Assembly: GCA_007695115.1 (NCBI GenBank)
Contig: REEK01000170.1
Coordinates: forward strand, 1-64,000
Length of the DNA stretch: 64,000 nt
Reading direction: 5' to 3'
DNA from: Sphaerobacteraceae bacterium
Lineage (GTDB): Bacteria; Chloroflexota; Chloroflexia; Thermomicrobiales; Thermomicrobiaceae
Positions 34,968-44,639 of this stretch are shown here, piece after piece. The notes below the pieces were generated by a model. It was not told where the DNA came from. It ran no database searches and worked only from the letters and a program-made list of their open reading frames with translations. The stretch's first letter is position 1. Every line of letters starts with the position of its first letter. Both the position numbers and the translations under genes were made by a program.

Positions 34968-35937
34968 GCGTGAGCACCTCCGGGTTCAGACAGCGAGGTG
35001 GCGTTGTGCCATTGAGCACCGCCAGGACATTGTCGGCAGCGAGTTTGGCCATTCGTGATCGTGTCACTTCACTGGCGCTCGCAATATGCGGACAGACTAC
35101 CGCACGATCGATGCTAAGCAATGGATGATCTGCCGGAATCGGCTCCGGATCGGTGACATCGAGTCCTGCGCCCCAGATCTCACCCGATTTCAACGCTTCA
35201 ACGAGCGCATCGGTATCCACAACCGGTCCCCGTGCTGTGTTGATGAGAATCGAGCTCGACTTCATCTTCTTGAACTGTTCAGTGCTGAACAGGCCACGAG
35301 TCTCCGGTGTAAGCGGGGTGTGAACTGAGACGAAGTCGCTGCGGGAGAGGAGATCATCGAATTCAACATGTTCGACGCCAAGCTCGGACTCGGCCGCCTC
35401 GTTGCGGTACATGTCCGAATAGACGATCGTCATGTTGAATCCGGCGGCACGTTTAGCCATCGCCACGCCAATTCGGCCCATTCCGACGATACCGAGCGTT
35501 GCGCCATAGACATCCTGACCGAGGTATCCGAGTGGCTCCCAGGTCTTCCATTCGCCTCGAGCAATGGACTGATGTGATTCCGAAACGCGTCGTGCGGCCG
35601 ACATTAGCAGTGCGAAAGCGAAGTCGGCCGTGGTATCCGTCAGCACATCTGGCGTAATACAAACGGCGATTCCGCGCTGTGTGCAGGCATCCACATCGAT
35701 GTTGTCGTAGCCTACCGCGAAATTACTCACGACTTTCACTGCCGGAAGTTTGTCGAGCACGCTTCCGTCGATTTTGTCGTTCAGTGTCGAGAGAATGCCT
35801 GCGGCCCCCTCGACGTGCTCCAGCAGCTGCTCTGGTGACGGCGGCAATTGCTCCGGCCAGACGACGACGTCGGCTCCTGAGCTTTCCAGTGTTTCCAGCG
35901 CCACTGCTGGAATTTTTCGGGTCATTGCAATACGCAT
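34960..35937 (-). CDS. D-2-hydroxyacid dehydrogenase (glyoxylate/hydroxypyruvate reductase type)
   Basis: 325 residues from ATG 35937. The NAD site is [16 protein letters not shown] near 148-163, and the catalytic residues are Arg in [13 protein letters not shown] near 236, Glu in [11 protein letters not shown] near 265 and His in [12 protein letters not shown] near 284. It reduces glyoxylate or hydroxypyruvate with NAD(P)H. The frame is open up to 36177, but that region is antisense to the 6S RNA gene and has no protein homology; AGGAGGGAG before ATG 35937 decides the start. Confidence 0.9.
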   Translation of the reverse strand: MRIAMTRKIPAVALETLESSGADVVVWPEQLPPSPEQLLEHVEGAAGILSTLNDKIDGSVLDKLPAVKVVSNFAVGYDNIDVDACTQRGIAVCITPDVLTDTTADFAFALLMSAARRVSESHQSIARGEWKTWEPLGYLGQDVYGATLGIVGMGRIGVAMAKRAAGFNMTIVYSDMYRNEAAESELGVEHVEFDDLLSRSDFVSVHTPLTPETRGLFSTEQFKKMKSSSILINTARGPVVDTDALVEALKSGEIWGAGLDVTDPEPIPADHPLLSIDRAVVCPHIASASEVTRSRMAKLAADNVLAVLNGTTPPRCLNPEVLTRD

Positions 35938-36037
35938 CCCGGTACTCCCTCCTGTACACGCGCATTCTAAGCGGCAGCACCGCAACGGGCAACAAGAACG
36001 ATCAAACCCGGATTCAGAACATGTGTTCGCAACCCGG

Positions 36038-36067
36038 TTGAAGCCGACCGGAAACGGGTGATATGAT
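36038..36067 (+). promoter_or_regulatory. Extended -10 promoter of the 6S RNA gene
   Basis: TTGAAG (36038-36043), an 18-base spacer and TATGAT (36062-36067), with TG at 36059-36060 giving an extended -10. The predicted start is near 36074-36075, just at the 5' arm of the 6S closing stem. Confidence 0.75.
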
Positions 36068-36074
36068 GTGGTCG

Positions 36075-36237
36075 GTTGAGTCCTGAGTTCGATGCGCTGC
36101 AAATAGTGTGTTGAGCCAACGTAAGATAACAAAAGGGAGCTGCTAAGCGGGTCTCGTGGGATCCGGGGTTGCGGCACCCACCTGCTTTTGCAGGTTCAAG
36201 ACCTTATCAGTGGTCGAGCTACAGGACTCTCCTTTTT
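36075..36237 (+). ncRNA. ssrS: 6S RNA (ssrS), global RNA-polymerase regulator
   Basis: A transcript of about 160 bases. The 5' AGTCCTG (36079-36085) pairs perfectly with CAGGACT (36222-36228), and with one bulge the closing stem continues (AGTTCGA with TCGAGCT, one G-U). The 3' half has the family-typical GGCACCCACCT-loop-AGGTTCAAG segment (36174-36200), whose ACCTGC/GCAGGT hairpin has a TTTT loop, and GGTCT (36150-36154) pairs with AGACC. The middle (about 36095-36148) is poorly paired, as expected for the open-promoter-mimic bubble. TTTTT follows at 36233-36237. 6S RNA binds the sigma70 holoenzyme and releases by pRNA synthesis. Family assignment is by remembered consensus, not by a covariance search. 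Confidence 0.82.
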
Positions 36238-36270
36238 CTTCATCTGCACCCCACTAAACCGGAGCAAGCC

Positions 36271-37308
36271 GTGTCGACAGGCGGACTCAAAGCCCCGATT
36301 ACGATCCTGCACGGTGATAACAGACTCGAGATACGCGACCGCCTCTCAGCGGCCCGTGAGTCGATCGATCCGACCGGGCTGAGCACGTCGGTGTTCGAGG
36401 ACGCCAGCCGGGTAACGGACGACGTCGCTCTGGCCACCGGATCTCCGGGATTTTTCGGTGCGGATCGACTGGTCATCTGTCACGATCTGATTACTCCATC
36501 GACAGGCGGACGCCGCCGATCTTCACCAAAAAAACAGCCAGAAGCCGATCCGCTCAAGTTTCTTGGTTCAACCGCACCTGGTGTGTGGGTCATTATTGTG
36601 GAATCGAGCCTGAAGCGACCAGACGAGAAGCGTGTCAGATCGATCACCGACGCGCTCGATGTGCAGCAGGTCAATGTCCCGCGTGGGCGCGGATTGATCG
36701 ACTGGGCATGTGAACGGGCGAGACGCCACGAGGCAATGCTGGACGGAGCTACCGCGACGCGCCTCGTCGAGGCATTGTTCCCGGGAACATGGCGCGAAGT
36801 CGCTCGTCAGAACGACGTTCCGCCTGACCTGTATCGACTTGATGCCGAGATCGCCAAGCTGTCTGTGTCTGTCGGCCCAGGCGGAGAGATCTCGTCTGCT
36901 GCAGTTGCCGAGCTGGTTCCGAACGCCGACGCCCTCGACATATGGGGATTGAGCAATGCGATCGCGGATCGTGATCAGGCCCGGGCGATCAAGCAGCTCG
37001 AGCTGGCGCTCGATACCGGGCAGGCACCAGAGGCGATTCTTGGCCAGTTGGCCGCACAATTCGAATCGTTCGCGGTGGTCCTGTCCGCCCGGGGACGGCC
37101 AGATCAGGCGGTTGCCCAGATGACCGGGTTGACCGAAGGCCGGTTGCGACAGGCTTCTCGTGCCGCTCGCAACTATTCGCGGGAAGATCTGCGACGAGCG
37201 ATGGTGGGCATTCGCGACGTGGATTTCGGAATCAAACAGGGACTGCACGAACCTTCGGACGCCCTGAGCGGGCTGGTCGCGGAACTTTCACGTCGACGGA
37301 GTCGGTAA
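36271..37308 (+). CDS. holA: DNA polymerase III subunit delta
   Basis: A 345-residue clamp-loader delta subunit. Seen: ITILHGDNRLEIRDRL at the N-terminus, a lid-like domain with VARQNDVPPDLYRLDAEIAK near 185, DIWGLSNAIADRDQARAIKQ near 224-243, and a C-terminal helical collar ending in GLVAELSRRRSR. The frame is open from 36169, but that would start inside the 6S RNA. GTG 36271, six bases after CCGGAG, is the natural start. It is downstream of 6S on the same strand; read-through past the U-tract could co-express them. Confidence 0.85.
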   Translation: MSTGGLKAPITILHGDNRLEIRDRLSAARESIDPTGLSTSVFEDASRVTDDVALATGSPGFFGADRLVICHDLITPSTGGRRRSSPKKQPEADPLKFLGSTAPGVWVIIVESSLKRPDEKRVRSITDALDVQQVNVPRGRGLIDWACERARRHEAMLDGATATRLVEALFPGTWREVARQNDVPPDLYRLDAEIAKLSVSVGPGGEISSAAVAELVPNADALDIWGLSNAIADRDQARAIKQLELALDTGQAPEAILGQLAAQFESFAVVLSARGRPDQAVAQMTGLTEGRLRQASRAARNYSREDLRRAMVGIRDVDFGIKQGLHEPSDALSGLVAELSRRRSR

Positions 37309-37329
37309 CGTCCTGTTGGCGCGCACAGC

Positions 37330-37355
37330 AAAAGCCGCCCACAATCGTGGGCGGC
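37330..37355 (-). terminator. Intrinsic terminator of rpsT
   Basis: On the minus strand GCCGCCCAC and GTGGGCGGC (37334-37355) form a perfect nine-base-pair stem around four bases, followed by TTTTG. It ends rpsT and may also stop holA transcription from the other side. Confidence 0.8.
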
Positions 37356-37382
37356 CCCGGTGGAGTCCTGAAAGGGACGTGC

Positions 37383-37667
37383 CTAGCTGCTGGCTGCTCC
37401 GGCGTTGACCAGATTGTTGAATTTCTGGCGCAGACGCGACTTGCGGCGTGCAGCGTTGTTCGGGTGAATGACACCCTTGTTCGACGCCTTGTCCAGCGTG
37501 CTGATCGCATCACCGACGGCCAGAGCGGCATTGTCAGCATCACCCTGCTGGATCAGCTTCTCGGCGCGACGAATTCGCGTCCTGGCGGCCGAGATATAGA
37601 CACGGTTTCTCTGGCGTCGTCGTTCGGAAACGTCGACTCGCTTCGCAGCGGACTTGATGTTCGGCAA
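37383..37667 (-). CDS. rpsT: 30S ribosomal protein S20
   Basis: A 94-residue S20, a helical bundle that binds 16S rRNA. The sequence LPNIKSAAKRVDVSERRRQR is the standard N-terminus, read as Met from TTG 37667, with AGGTGGAAG before it; the C-terminus KGVIHPNNAARRKSRLRQKF is diagnostic. An ATG at 37721 would add 18 unrelated residues and is rejected. It has its own promoter (37730-37758) and a strong terminator, and is convergent with holA. Confidence 0.93.
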   Translation of the reverse strand: MPNIKSAAKRVDVSERRRQRNRVYISAARTRIRRAEKLIQQGDADNAALAVGDAISTLDKASNKGVIHPNNAARRKSRLRQKFNNLVNAGAASS

Positions 37668-37729
37668 GACTTCCACCTTCCGGGAATTCAGCACAAAATG
37701 TCGTTGGCAGCGAACTACCAACCTCGCAA

Positions 37730-37758
37730 AGTTTAGCAGCGAACATCTGTTTCGACAA
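37730..37758 (-). promoter_or_regulatory. Promoter of rpsT
   Basis: The minus strand reads TTGTCG (37758-37753), a 17-base spacer and TAAACT (37735-37730). The start would be near 37723, giving a leader of about 55 bases. Its -35 shares bases with the murJ -35 on the other strand. Confidence 0.6.
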
Positions 37759-37778
37759 CCGCGCGTCCAGCGTACAAT
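37751..37778 (+). promoter_or_regulatory. Promoter of murJ, giving a near-leaderless message
   Basis: TTCGAC (37751-37756), a 16-base spacer and TACAAT (37773-37778). The murJ ATG is at 37787, only eight bases after the -10, so the transcript would begin at or just before the start codon. Confidence 0.5.
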
Positions 37779-37786
37779 ACCTCGCG

Positions 37787-39406
37787 ATGAATGTGAACAG
37801 TGACGACGATCAACAACAGAGCCCGAGCGCCAGGCTGACCACCCGTTCGGTGGCAGTCAATGCAGGCATCGTCGCAGCCGCGTTCATCGTCAGCCGGATT
37901 CTCGGGTTGCTTCGCGAGGTCCTGATTGCCAGCCAGTTCGGCACCAGCCCGGAGTACGATGCCTACGTTGCGGCATTCCGGATCCCTGACCTCCTGTTTC
38001 TGGTGGTGATGAGCGGCGCCTTCGGCTCAGCGTTCATCCCGGTATTCGGCGGATTCATTGGTCGCCGGGAGTACGCGAAGGCCTGGGCTCTGGCCAGTAC
38101 GGTCCTGACCTACACGGTCGTCGTCCTGCTGATCGTGGCGCAGATCATTTTCTTCTTTGCTGGACCAATAATCGGAACATTGATCGCCCCGGGCCTCGGG
38201 CCAGAACAGCAGGAACTCGCGGTCAATCTCACCCGGATGCTCCTGCTCTCCCCGCTCCTGCTCGGCCTCGGTGCCGCAGCTAAGGGGATGCTCGAGGCGC
38301 AGGATTCGTTCACGCTTCCGGCCATCGCTCCAATCCTCTACAACGTCGGGATCATTTTCGGCGCCGTAGTACTTGCTCCGGAGTACGGTGCCTACGGCCT
38401 TGCCTACGGGGTGATCGTTGGAGCCGCGGCACATGCAACCGTGCAGTTCGTCGATCTGGCGTTGCGAGGATGGAGCTTCCGGCCATCATTCAATTACCGG
38501 ACCGAAGGTCTCGGCACCGTTACCCGACTAATGGCACCACGGATCATTGGCCAGGCAGCGTTTCAGGTGAACATCATTGTGATGACGAATTTCGGATCCC
38601 GGCTCGGTGATTCACGTGTCTCGGCGTTGAACTACGCCTACCAGCTCTTCATGCTGCCTCATGGCGTGCTGGCGCTCAGTCTTTCGACGGTCATCTTCCC
38701 GTTGATGGCCCGGCAGTTCGAGCTCGGTCAGCACCAGGAAATGAAACAGACGCTAACCCGCGCGCTCGGCCCGCTCATCTTCCTGACCTTTCCGGCGGCA
38801 ATCGGCCTGATTGTCTTCCGGGAGAGCATCGTCCAGATGATCCTTCAGTTCGGCACCTTTTCAGCTGAGTCCACCCAACTTGTGGCAACCGCGCTGGCGT
38901 ACTTCGCCATTGGTCTGATCGCTTTCGCCGTCGTCGAGGCAATCACCCGGGCGTTCTATGCTATGCAGGACACGCTGACGCCAGTCATCGCCGCTGTACT
39001 CACCGTGGCGGCGAATATCGGACTGAGCTGGTTGCTGGCGCCGATACTCGGGCACGGCGGTCTGGCATTGAGTATTTCGATCACCACCTCGATCGAAGCT
39101 GCGGTATTGCTATTCGTGCTGTATCGACGAATCGGCGGGCTGGGTTCGCCACTGTTGCTCTCAGTTCTGAGAACTTCGGCAGCCGCCGTGGTGATGACGA
39201 TCGTCGCCCTGTTGATCGCTGGCCCGGTGGCGGAAGCAACCGATCCGGGCGACGGACGTTCGATCTGGAGTATCGGGCTGTTCCTGTTCGCATTGGCGAC
39301 GGCTGGCGCAACTTACCTCTGTGCCGCCTGGTATCTGCGGGCACCGGAATTGATCATGCTGATAGAACGAATCTCAAGCCGGATTCCGGGTCGCGCTCGC
39401 GGATAA
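37787..39406 (+). CDS. murJ: MurJ lipid II flippase
   Basis: A 539-residue MATE/MVF-superfamily membrane protein with about 14 helices. The N-terminal NAGIVAAAFIVSRILGLLRE at about 25-44 and SGAFGSAFIPVFGGF near 84 are MurJ/MviN signatures; YAYQLFMLPHGVLALSLSTV near 283-302 is the second-lobe repeat. It moves lipid II to the outer leaflet for peptidoglycan synthesis. It lies within 11 kb of murE and a FemAB ligase. Confidence 0.93.
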   Translation: MNVNSDDDQQQSPSARLTTRSVAVNAGIVAAAFIVSRILGLLREVLIASQFGTSPEYDAYVAAFRIPDLLFLVVMSGAFGSAFIPVFGGFIGRREYAKAWALASTVLTYTVVVLLIVAQIIFFFAGPIIGTLIAPGLGPEQQELAVNLTRMLLLSPLLLGLGAAAKGMLEAQDSFTLPAIAPILYNVGIIFGAVVLAPEYGAYGLAYGVIVGAAAHATVQFVDLALRGWSFRPSFNYRTEGLGTVTRLMAPRIIGQAAFQVNIIVMTNFGSRLGDSRVSALNYAYQLFMLPHGVLALSLSTVIFPLMARQFELGQHQEMKQTLTRALGPLIFLTFPAAIGLIVFRESIVQMILQFGTFSAESTQLVATALAYFAIGLIAFAVVEAITRAFYAMQDTLTPVIAAVLTVAANIGLSWLLAPILGHGGLALSISITTSIEAAVLLFVLYRRIGGLGSPLLLSVLRTSAAAVVMTIVALLIAGPVAEATDPGDGRSIWSIGLFLFALATAGATYLCAAWYLRAPELIMLIERISSRIPGRARG

Positions 39407-39479
39407 TCTGTGAGCTGACACTCACTCCGGTATACTTGTGGTTTGAAATTATTGCCTCGGAGTAAGCAGGGTAGCGAGT

Positions 39480-41309
39480 ATGAAGGATCAACGGTTCATA
39501 CGGAACTTCAGCATTATTGCGCACATCGATCACGGCAAGTCCACCCTTGCCGACCGATTGCTCGAACATACCCACACGGTGAGCGACCGCGACATGAAGG
39601 AGCAACTTCTCGACTCCATGGATCTGGAGCGCGAGAAAGGTATTACCATCAAAGCGCGGGCCGTGCGTATGGACTACGAGGCATCCGACGGCAACGTCTA
39701 CGAGCTCAACCTGATCGACACTCCAGGGCACGTCGACTTCTCCTATGAGGTCAGTCGCAGCCTCGCCGCCTGCGAAGGCGCATTGCTGGTGGTCGATGCT
39801 GCACAGGGCATCGAAGCGCAGACGATGGCCAACGTTCATCTGGCGGTAGAAACTGGTCTTGAACTGGTTGCCGTGATCAACAAGATCGATCTGCCAAACG
39901 CTAACCCGGAACAGGTCAAGAAGGATCTTGGGAATATGGTTGGACTGCTAGAGGACGAAGTCCTTGCTGCGTCGGCCAAAGACGGCACCGGCATTGCCGA
40001 AGTGCTGGAAGCGATCGTTGCCCAGATTCCGCCGCCAACCGGCGATCCCGACGCTCCGCTGCGGGCGCTGATCTTCGATTCCCACTATGACGCCTACAAA
40101 GGCGTGATCGCCTACGTGAAAGTCATTGACGGGCGACTGACTCAGCACGACACCATCCACATGATGCAGCGTGACAAGAACACAGAGATCCTCGACGTCG
40201 GCATCTTCCGCCCAGCAATGCTGACCAAAGAAGAACTCACGGCTGGCGAAGTCGGCTATGTGGCAACCGGACTGAAGAATGTCGGTGATTGCGAAGTTGG
40301 AGACACCATCACGCTAAGGAAGAATCCAGCCAGCGAACCGCTGTCCGGATACCGCCCGGCCAAGCCGATGGTCTTCGCCGGCCTTTTTCCGGTTGAGGGT
40401 GAAGAGTATCCGCAGTTGCGTGACGCGCTCGATCGTCTGAAGCTGAACGACGCATCGCTGGTCTTCGAGCCGGAGGCCTCGGATGCACTCGGGTTCGGAT
40501 TCCGCTGCGGTTTCCTCGGACTGCTCCACATGGAGATCATTCAGGAGCGCCTTGAGCGTGAGTATGATCTCGATCTCCTGGCTACTGCCCCGAGCGTGGA
40601 GTACGAAGTTCTCAAGAACGACGGAACGGTGCTGGCCATCGACAACCCGTCGGCGCTCCCGAACCTCGGCGAAGTCAGTGAGATTCGGGAACCATGGGCC
40701 GACGTCTCGATCCTTTCTCCCAGTCAGTACATCGGTGCGCTGATGGAACTGGTTACCACTCGTCGCGGTGAGCTGGTGAACATGGAGTATCTCGATGAGA
40801 ATCGGGTGCACCTGACGTTCGGCGTGCCGCTGGGCGAGTTGATCGTTGACTTTTACGATCAACTGAAGTCGCGCACGCAGGGTTACGCCAGCCTCGACTA
40901 CCATGTATCTGGCTATCAGGCGTCGAATCTCGTCAAACTCGACCTTCTGGTCAATGGACAGCCGGTGGACGCCCTGTCGATGATCACCCATCGCGATGAT
41001 GCGTATTATCGCGGTCGCGATCTCGTGCAGCGTCTGCGCGAACTGATCCCGCGGCAGATGTTCGACGTCCCGATTCAGGCATCGATCGGCAGCCGGATCA
41101 TTGCCCGCGAGACCGTCAAGGCAATGCGCAAGAACGTTCTGTCGAAGTGCTACGGTGGCGACGTCTCACGTAAGCGCAAGCTCCTGGAGCGCCAGAAAGA
41201 GGGCAAGCAGCGAATGAAGATGGTCGGCAGTGTGGAGATCCCTCAAGAGGCCTTCCTCGCCGTGCTGAGCATCAATGGCAGCGGCTCGAAGGAGATGAGC
41301 AAAGCGTGA
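39480..41309 (+). CDS. lepA: Elongation factor 4 (LepA)
   Basis: 609 residues. A translational GTPase acting on stalled or back-translocated ribosomes. G1 is [13 protein letters not shown] near 14-26, G2 includes [12 protein letters not shown] near 51, G3 [13 protein letters not shown] near 79 and G4 NKIDLPNA near 132. The EF4-specific C-terminal domain contains [19 protein letters not shown] near 536 and the [20 protein letters not shown] stretch near 558-577. A TATACT box lies 49 bases before the ATG. It overlaps the mazG gene as GTGA. Confidence 0.96.
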   Translation: MKDQRFIRNFSIIAHIDHGKSTLADRLLEHTHTVSDRDMKEQLLDSMDLEREKGITIKARAVRMDYEASDGNVYELNLIDTPGHVDFSYEVSRSLAACEGALLVVDAAQGIEAQTMANVHLAVETGLELVAVINKIDLPNANPEQVKKDLGNMVGLLEDEVLAASAKDGTGIAEVLEAIVAQIPPPTGDPDAPLRALIFDSHYDAYKGVIAYVKVIDGRLTQHDTIHMMQRDKNTEILDVGIFRPAMLTKEELTAGEVGYVATGLKNVGDCEVGDTITLRKNPASEPLSGYRPAKPMVFAGLFPVEGEEYPQLRDALDRLKLNDASLVFEPEASDALGFGFRCGFLGLLHMEIIQERLEREYDLDLLATAPSVEYEVLKNDGTVLAIDNPSALPNLGEVSEIREPWADVSILSPSQYIGALMELVTTRRGELVNMEYLDENRVHLTFGVPLGELIVDFYDQLKSRTQGYASLDYHVSGYQASNLVKLDLLVNGQPVDALSMITHRDDAYYRGRDLVQRLRELIPRQMFDVPIQASIGSRIIARETVKAMRKNVLSKCYGGDVSRKRKLLERQKEGKQRMKMVGSVEIPQEAFLAVLSINGSGSKEMSKA

Positions 41310-42652
41310 GTGCCGTCCCGTTGCGCGTCACGGTTATCTCGGCCGAACACATCTCAGATCTGCCAGACATTCCGTTTGTGGCCCGTTCACCGGTTCCTGG
41401 TGAGCCTGCGGGTCAACAATGCGTTCTGGAACCTCTCTCAACTGATTCCGACTTCTGGACGACAGACTGGGTCGCAAACCTCATCTCGATTCTTGAATCG
41501 CGTTCAATCGATAATCATGTGGGATATGTCGTGCCGGGACACCCGATGCTCGGTGATCGAACAATCCAGGCGCTTGTCGATCTCGACGCCCGAGGCGAGA
41601 TCAACCTGGAACTCTTCGACGAGCCGCTACCAGTGGTTCTGACCGAGCTGCTGTCTGCATCTGCTGGCCCACCGGCGTTTATCGATGGCCTTACGTTGAT
41701 CGAGCGCGCCCGGACTGCACCATTCGATGGTGGACAATCCCCGTTCAATACGTCCCAGACGTCGATCATCACGTCGATACCACCGGCCCGCGCTGGAGAG
41801 TTTCTGGCAGATTATGCGACTCGCTGGTACCGACGAACCACGGAAGTCCGGCTGATTCCGATGACTGGCGAGCTGGAACAGGTCGTTCTGCCGCTTGATC
41901 AGGTCCGGGAAGAGTCTTCGCTCTATCCTCACTACCTCATCATTCCGCCTGTTGAGGCTGATGAGTACCAGCGAAGCTCTGATGACCTGCAGCGCATTGT
42001 TGCGCGTCTCAGGGCCCCTGGCGGCTGCCCGTGGGATATCGAGCAAACCAATCAGTCGCTCAGTAAGAACCTGATCGAGGAGTCCTACGAGTTGCTCGAT
42101 GCGATCGAGCGAGGGAATCGCAAAGCAATCCAGGAAGAGATGGGTGACTTCCTCCTTCAGGCGTTCATGCACACCCAGATCACTCGGGAGACCTGGAACA
42201 TGACGCTCGAGGATGTGAACCAGTCGCTGATCGACAAGCTCATTCGCCGGCATCCTCATGTGTTCGCCAATCAGAACGCGGACTCCCCCGACGCGGTGGT
42301 TCAGTCCTGGGACGAGATCAAGCGGAACGAACGTGCGGCAAAGGGCAACGTTGAGACGAGCTCCCCACTCGGGGATATCCCGCTGTCTCTGCCAGCATTG
42401 TCGCGGCTCCAGAGCGTACTGAAGCGATCACGGAGAGCGAATCTCGATTCGTCGAGACTGGATCAGGCAGTCGTGTCAACAACGAACGGGGTCGATGATC
42501 AGCGCGAGCAGGAACTTCTGGAACAGCTGATCAGTGTGGCCAGGGACGCGCAGGAAGCCGGTATCGATCTGGAAAATGTCGTCCGCTCATGGACTCATCG
42601 CTACGAGCAACAGATCACCAGCGCCCTGTCGACCTCGGAAACAGCGGACTGA
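41306..42652 (+). CDS. mazG: YabN-like fusion of degenerate tetrapyrrole-methylase domain and MazG
   Basis: 448 residues. The C-terminal half (about 225-445) is MazG nucleoside-triphosphate pyrophosphohydrolase: [20 protein letters not shown] near 235-254, [13 protein letters not shown] and [13 protein letters not shown] carry the metal-binding EExxE...ExxD pattern. The N-terminal half (about 1-220) resembles the TP-methylase domain of YabN-type proteins ([18 protein letters not shown] near 72-89), but the SAM-binding GxGPG loop is missing. It removes non-canonical or excess NTPs. It is co-translated with lepA (four-base overlap). Confidence 0.88.
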   Translation: MSAVPLRVTVISAEHISDLPDIPFVARSPVPGEPAGQQCVLEPLSTDSDFWTTDWVANLISILESRSIDNHVGYVVPGHPMLGDRTIQALVDLDARGEINLELFDEPLPVVLTELLSASAGPPAFIDGLTLIERARTAPFDGGQSPFNTSQTSIITSIPPARAGEFLADYATRWYRRTTEVRLIPMTGELEQVVLPLDQVREESSLYPHYLIIPPVEADEYQRSSDDLQRIVARLRAPGGCPWDIEQTNQSLSKNLIEESYELLDAIERGNRKAIQEEMGDFLLQAFMHTQITRETWNMTLEDVNQSLIDKLIRRHPHVFANQNADSPDAVVQSWDEIKRNERAAKGNVETSSPLGDIPLSLPALSRLQSVLKRSRRANLDSSRLDQAVVSTTNGVDDQREQELLEQLISVARDAQEAGIDLENVVRSWTHRYEQQITSALSTSETAD

Positions 42653-42727
42653 CTGGACAATTCCCCCTGAATCACGAACAATTGGCAACTTGAAACCGAC
42701 GGCACGTAGTGATCGGAAGGACCGACC

Positions 42728-44551
42728 ATGCAGGAGACAAAGCCCACTGTGAAACGTTCCTACACCACCTGTGGGGAACTGAACGCGGGCAATATCGGCG
42801 AACAAGTGACCCTCAAAGGCTGGGTCAATCGACGCCGAGACCATGGCGGTCTGATTTTTCTCGATATGCGTGATCGCTACGGTATCACTCAGGTCGTGAT
42901 CAACCCGGAAAACGCCAGAGATGCACATGCAGTAGCAGAAGGTGTCCGTGGAGAGTACGTCCTCGCGGTCACCGGTAAGGTCGGTGAGCGTCCGGAAGGT
43001 ACCGAGAACCCGAACATGGCCACCGGCGAGATCGAGCTCGTGGTCAGCGATATCGAGGTACTCAACCCGTCAAAGACTCCCCCGTTCTACGTCAACCAGG
43101 AGTCCGACGTTGACGAATCGCTGCGCCTGACCTATCGATATCTGGATCTGCGACAGCCAAGAATGCAGCGCAACCTGCGGCTTCGACACCGGGCGATCAA
43201 GATCATTCGTGATTATCTGGATGATCGAGACTTCCTCGAGATCGAGACGCCGATTATGGTGAAGAGCACGCCGGAAGGTGCCCGGGACTACATCGTTCCG
43301 AGTCGCGTCTTCCCTGGCGATGTCTACGCGCTCCCGCAGTCTCCACAGCAACTGAAGCAGCTGCTTATGGTCAGTGGAACCGATCGGTACTACCAGATTG
43401 CACGCTGTTTCCGTGATGAGGATCTTCGGGCCGATCGCCAGCCAGAGTTCACCCAGCTCGACCTCGAGATGTCGTTCGTCGATCGCGAAGACGTTCTGGA
43501 CCTCACCGAGGGACTCTTCGTCAAGATGTTCAGCGAGCTTGCGGAGAAGCCGCTAAAGGATTCCACGTTTCCCCGGCTGAGCTACCAGGAATCGCTGCTC
43601 AAGTACGGAACCGACAAGCCGGACACGCGGTTCGGGCTGGAGATCAGCGACGTAAGCGAAATCGTTGCCTCAAGTGAGTTTGGCGTGTTCGCCAACACGG
43701 TGAAGTCAGGCGGAGTTGTCCGCGGATTCTCGGTACCTGGCAAGGGCGACATTCCTCGTTCGCAGGTTGATGCGCTGACGTCTGCCGCACAGGGGTTCGG
43801 AGCCAAAGGACTGGTCTGGATCGGCCTCGAAGAGGGCGAAAACGGACTGTCCGCCCGCTCTCCGATTGCCAAGTTCCTCAGCGATGATGAGGTCAACAAC
43901 CTCGCCACCGCGACCGGGGCGTCTGCCGGCGACCTGATGTTGTTCGTGGCCGACAAAGAGGCTCCCACGGCCGAAGTGCTGGGCCGGCTGCGGAACCATG
44001 TCGCACACGAATATGAACTGATCGATGAGGGCTCCCACGCCTTCTGCTGGATTCTGGACTTCCCGCTCTTCGAGTGGGACGAAGACGGCAACCGCTGGGA
44101 TGCGGCTCATCACCCGTTCACTTCCCCGATGGATGAAGACGTCCAGTTCCTCGATTCCGATCCCGCCCGGGTGCGCGCCAAGAGTTACGATCTGGTACTG
44201 GACGGGTTCGAACTCGGCAGCGGCAGTATCCGGATTCACGATCGGGACATCCAGAACCGGATGTTCGGTCTGCTCGGATATTCTGATGAGCAAGTCGAGG
44301 AGCGATTCGGCCATCTTCTCCGGGCATTCGAGTACGGCGCACCACCCCATGGCGGCATCGCTCCGGGCATCGATCGCACGGTCATGCTGCTCGCCGGAGA
44401 GCACAACATTCGTGAGGTGATCGCCTTCCCGAAGAACCAGAGTGGACAGGACCTCCTCATGGGGGCACCGTCGCCGATCGACGAGACCCAGCTTCAGGAA
44501 CTTCACCTGCAGCTCGATCTGCCGCCGGAAGAAGACCACGAAGACGAGTAG
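42728..44551 (+). CDS. aspS: Aspartyl-tRNA synthetase, probably non-discriminating
   Basis: 607 residues. An OB-fold anticodon domain (GWVNRRRDHGGLIFLDMRD near 31-49) is followed by a class II catalytic core with motif 2 QIARCFRDEDLRADRQPEFT near 221 and motif 3 GIAPGIDRTVMLLAGE near 543, and a bacterial GAD insertion. His39 in RRRDHGG matches the histidine of non-discriminating AspRS (discriminating enzymes have Leu here), so it may charge both tRNA-Asp and tRNA-Asn. GGAAGGACCGACC precedes the ATG. No asnS or gat gene is in the window. Confidence 0.95.
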   Translation: MQETKPTVKRSYTTCGELNAGNIGEQVTLKGWVNRRRDHGGLIFLDMRDRYGITQVVINPENARDAHAVAEGVRGEYVLAVTGKVGERPEGTENPNMATGEIELVVSDIEVLNPSKTPPFYVNQESDVDESLRLTYRYLDLRQPRMQRNLRLRHRAIKIIRDYLDDRDFLEIETPIMVKSTPEGARDYIVPSRVFPGDVYALPQSPQQLKQLLMVSGTDRYYQIARCFRDEDLRADRQPEFTQLDLEMSFVDREDVLDLTEGLFVKMFSELAEKPLKDSTFPRLSYQESLLKYGTDKPDTRFGLEISDVSEIVASSEFGVFANTVKSGGVVRGFSVPGKGDIPRSQVDALTSAAQGFGAKGLVWIGLEEGENGLSARSPIAKFLSDDEVNNLATATGASAGDLMLFVADKEAPTAEVLGRLRNHVAHEYELIDEGSHAFCWILDFPLFEWDEDGNRWDAAHHPFTSPMDEDVQFLDSDPARVRAKSYDLVLDGFELGSGSIRIHDRDIQNRMFGLLGYSDEQVEERFGHLLRAFEYGAPPHGGIAPGIDRTVMLLAGEHNIREVIAFPKNQSGQDLLMGAPSPIDETQLQELHLQLDLPPEEDHEDE

Positions 44552-44581
44552 GGTCTAAACCCTGTAACCCTCAGAATTCAG

Positions 44582-44612
44582 CAGCGGCCGGGTGACTTTC
44601 ACCCGGCCGCTG
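44582..44612. terminator. Strong convergent hairpin after aspS
   Basis: CAGCGGCCGGGTGA (44582-44595) pairs with TCACCCGGCCGCTG (44599-44612) around CTT, a 14-base-pair stem between convergent genes. No long U-tract follows on either strand, so termination may be partial. Confidence 0.6.
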
Positions 44613-44639
44613 TTCGTCCCAGAATCTCTTCTTCTACGG

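Noticed and set aside
35938-36177. N-terminal extension of the 2-hydroxyacid dehydrogenase
   Set aside because: Low-complexity, cysteine-rich translation with no homology, antisense to the 6S gene; AGGAGG precedes ATG 35937.
36169-36270. N-terminal extension of HolA
   Set aside because: This segment is the 3' half of the 6S RNA; GTG 36271 with CCGGAG upstream gives the normal HolA start.
42653-42727. T-box or leader regulation of aspS
   Set aside because: The gap is only 75 bases, with no antiterminator or T-box sequence.
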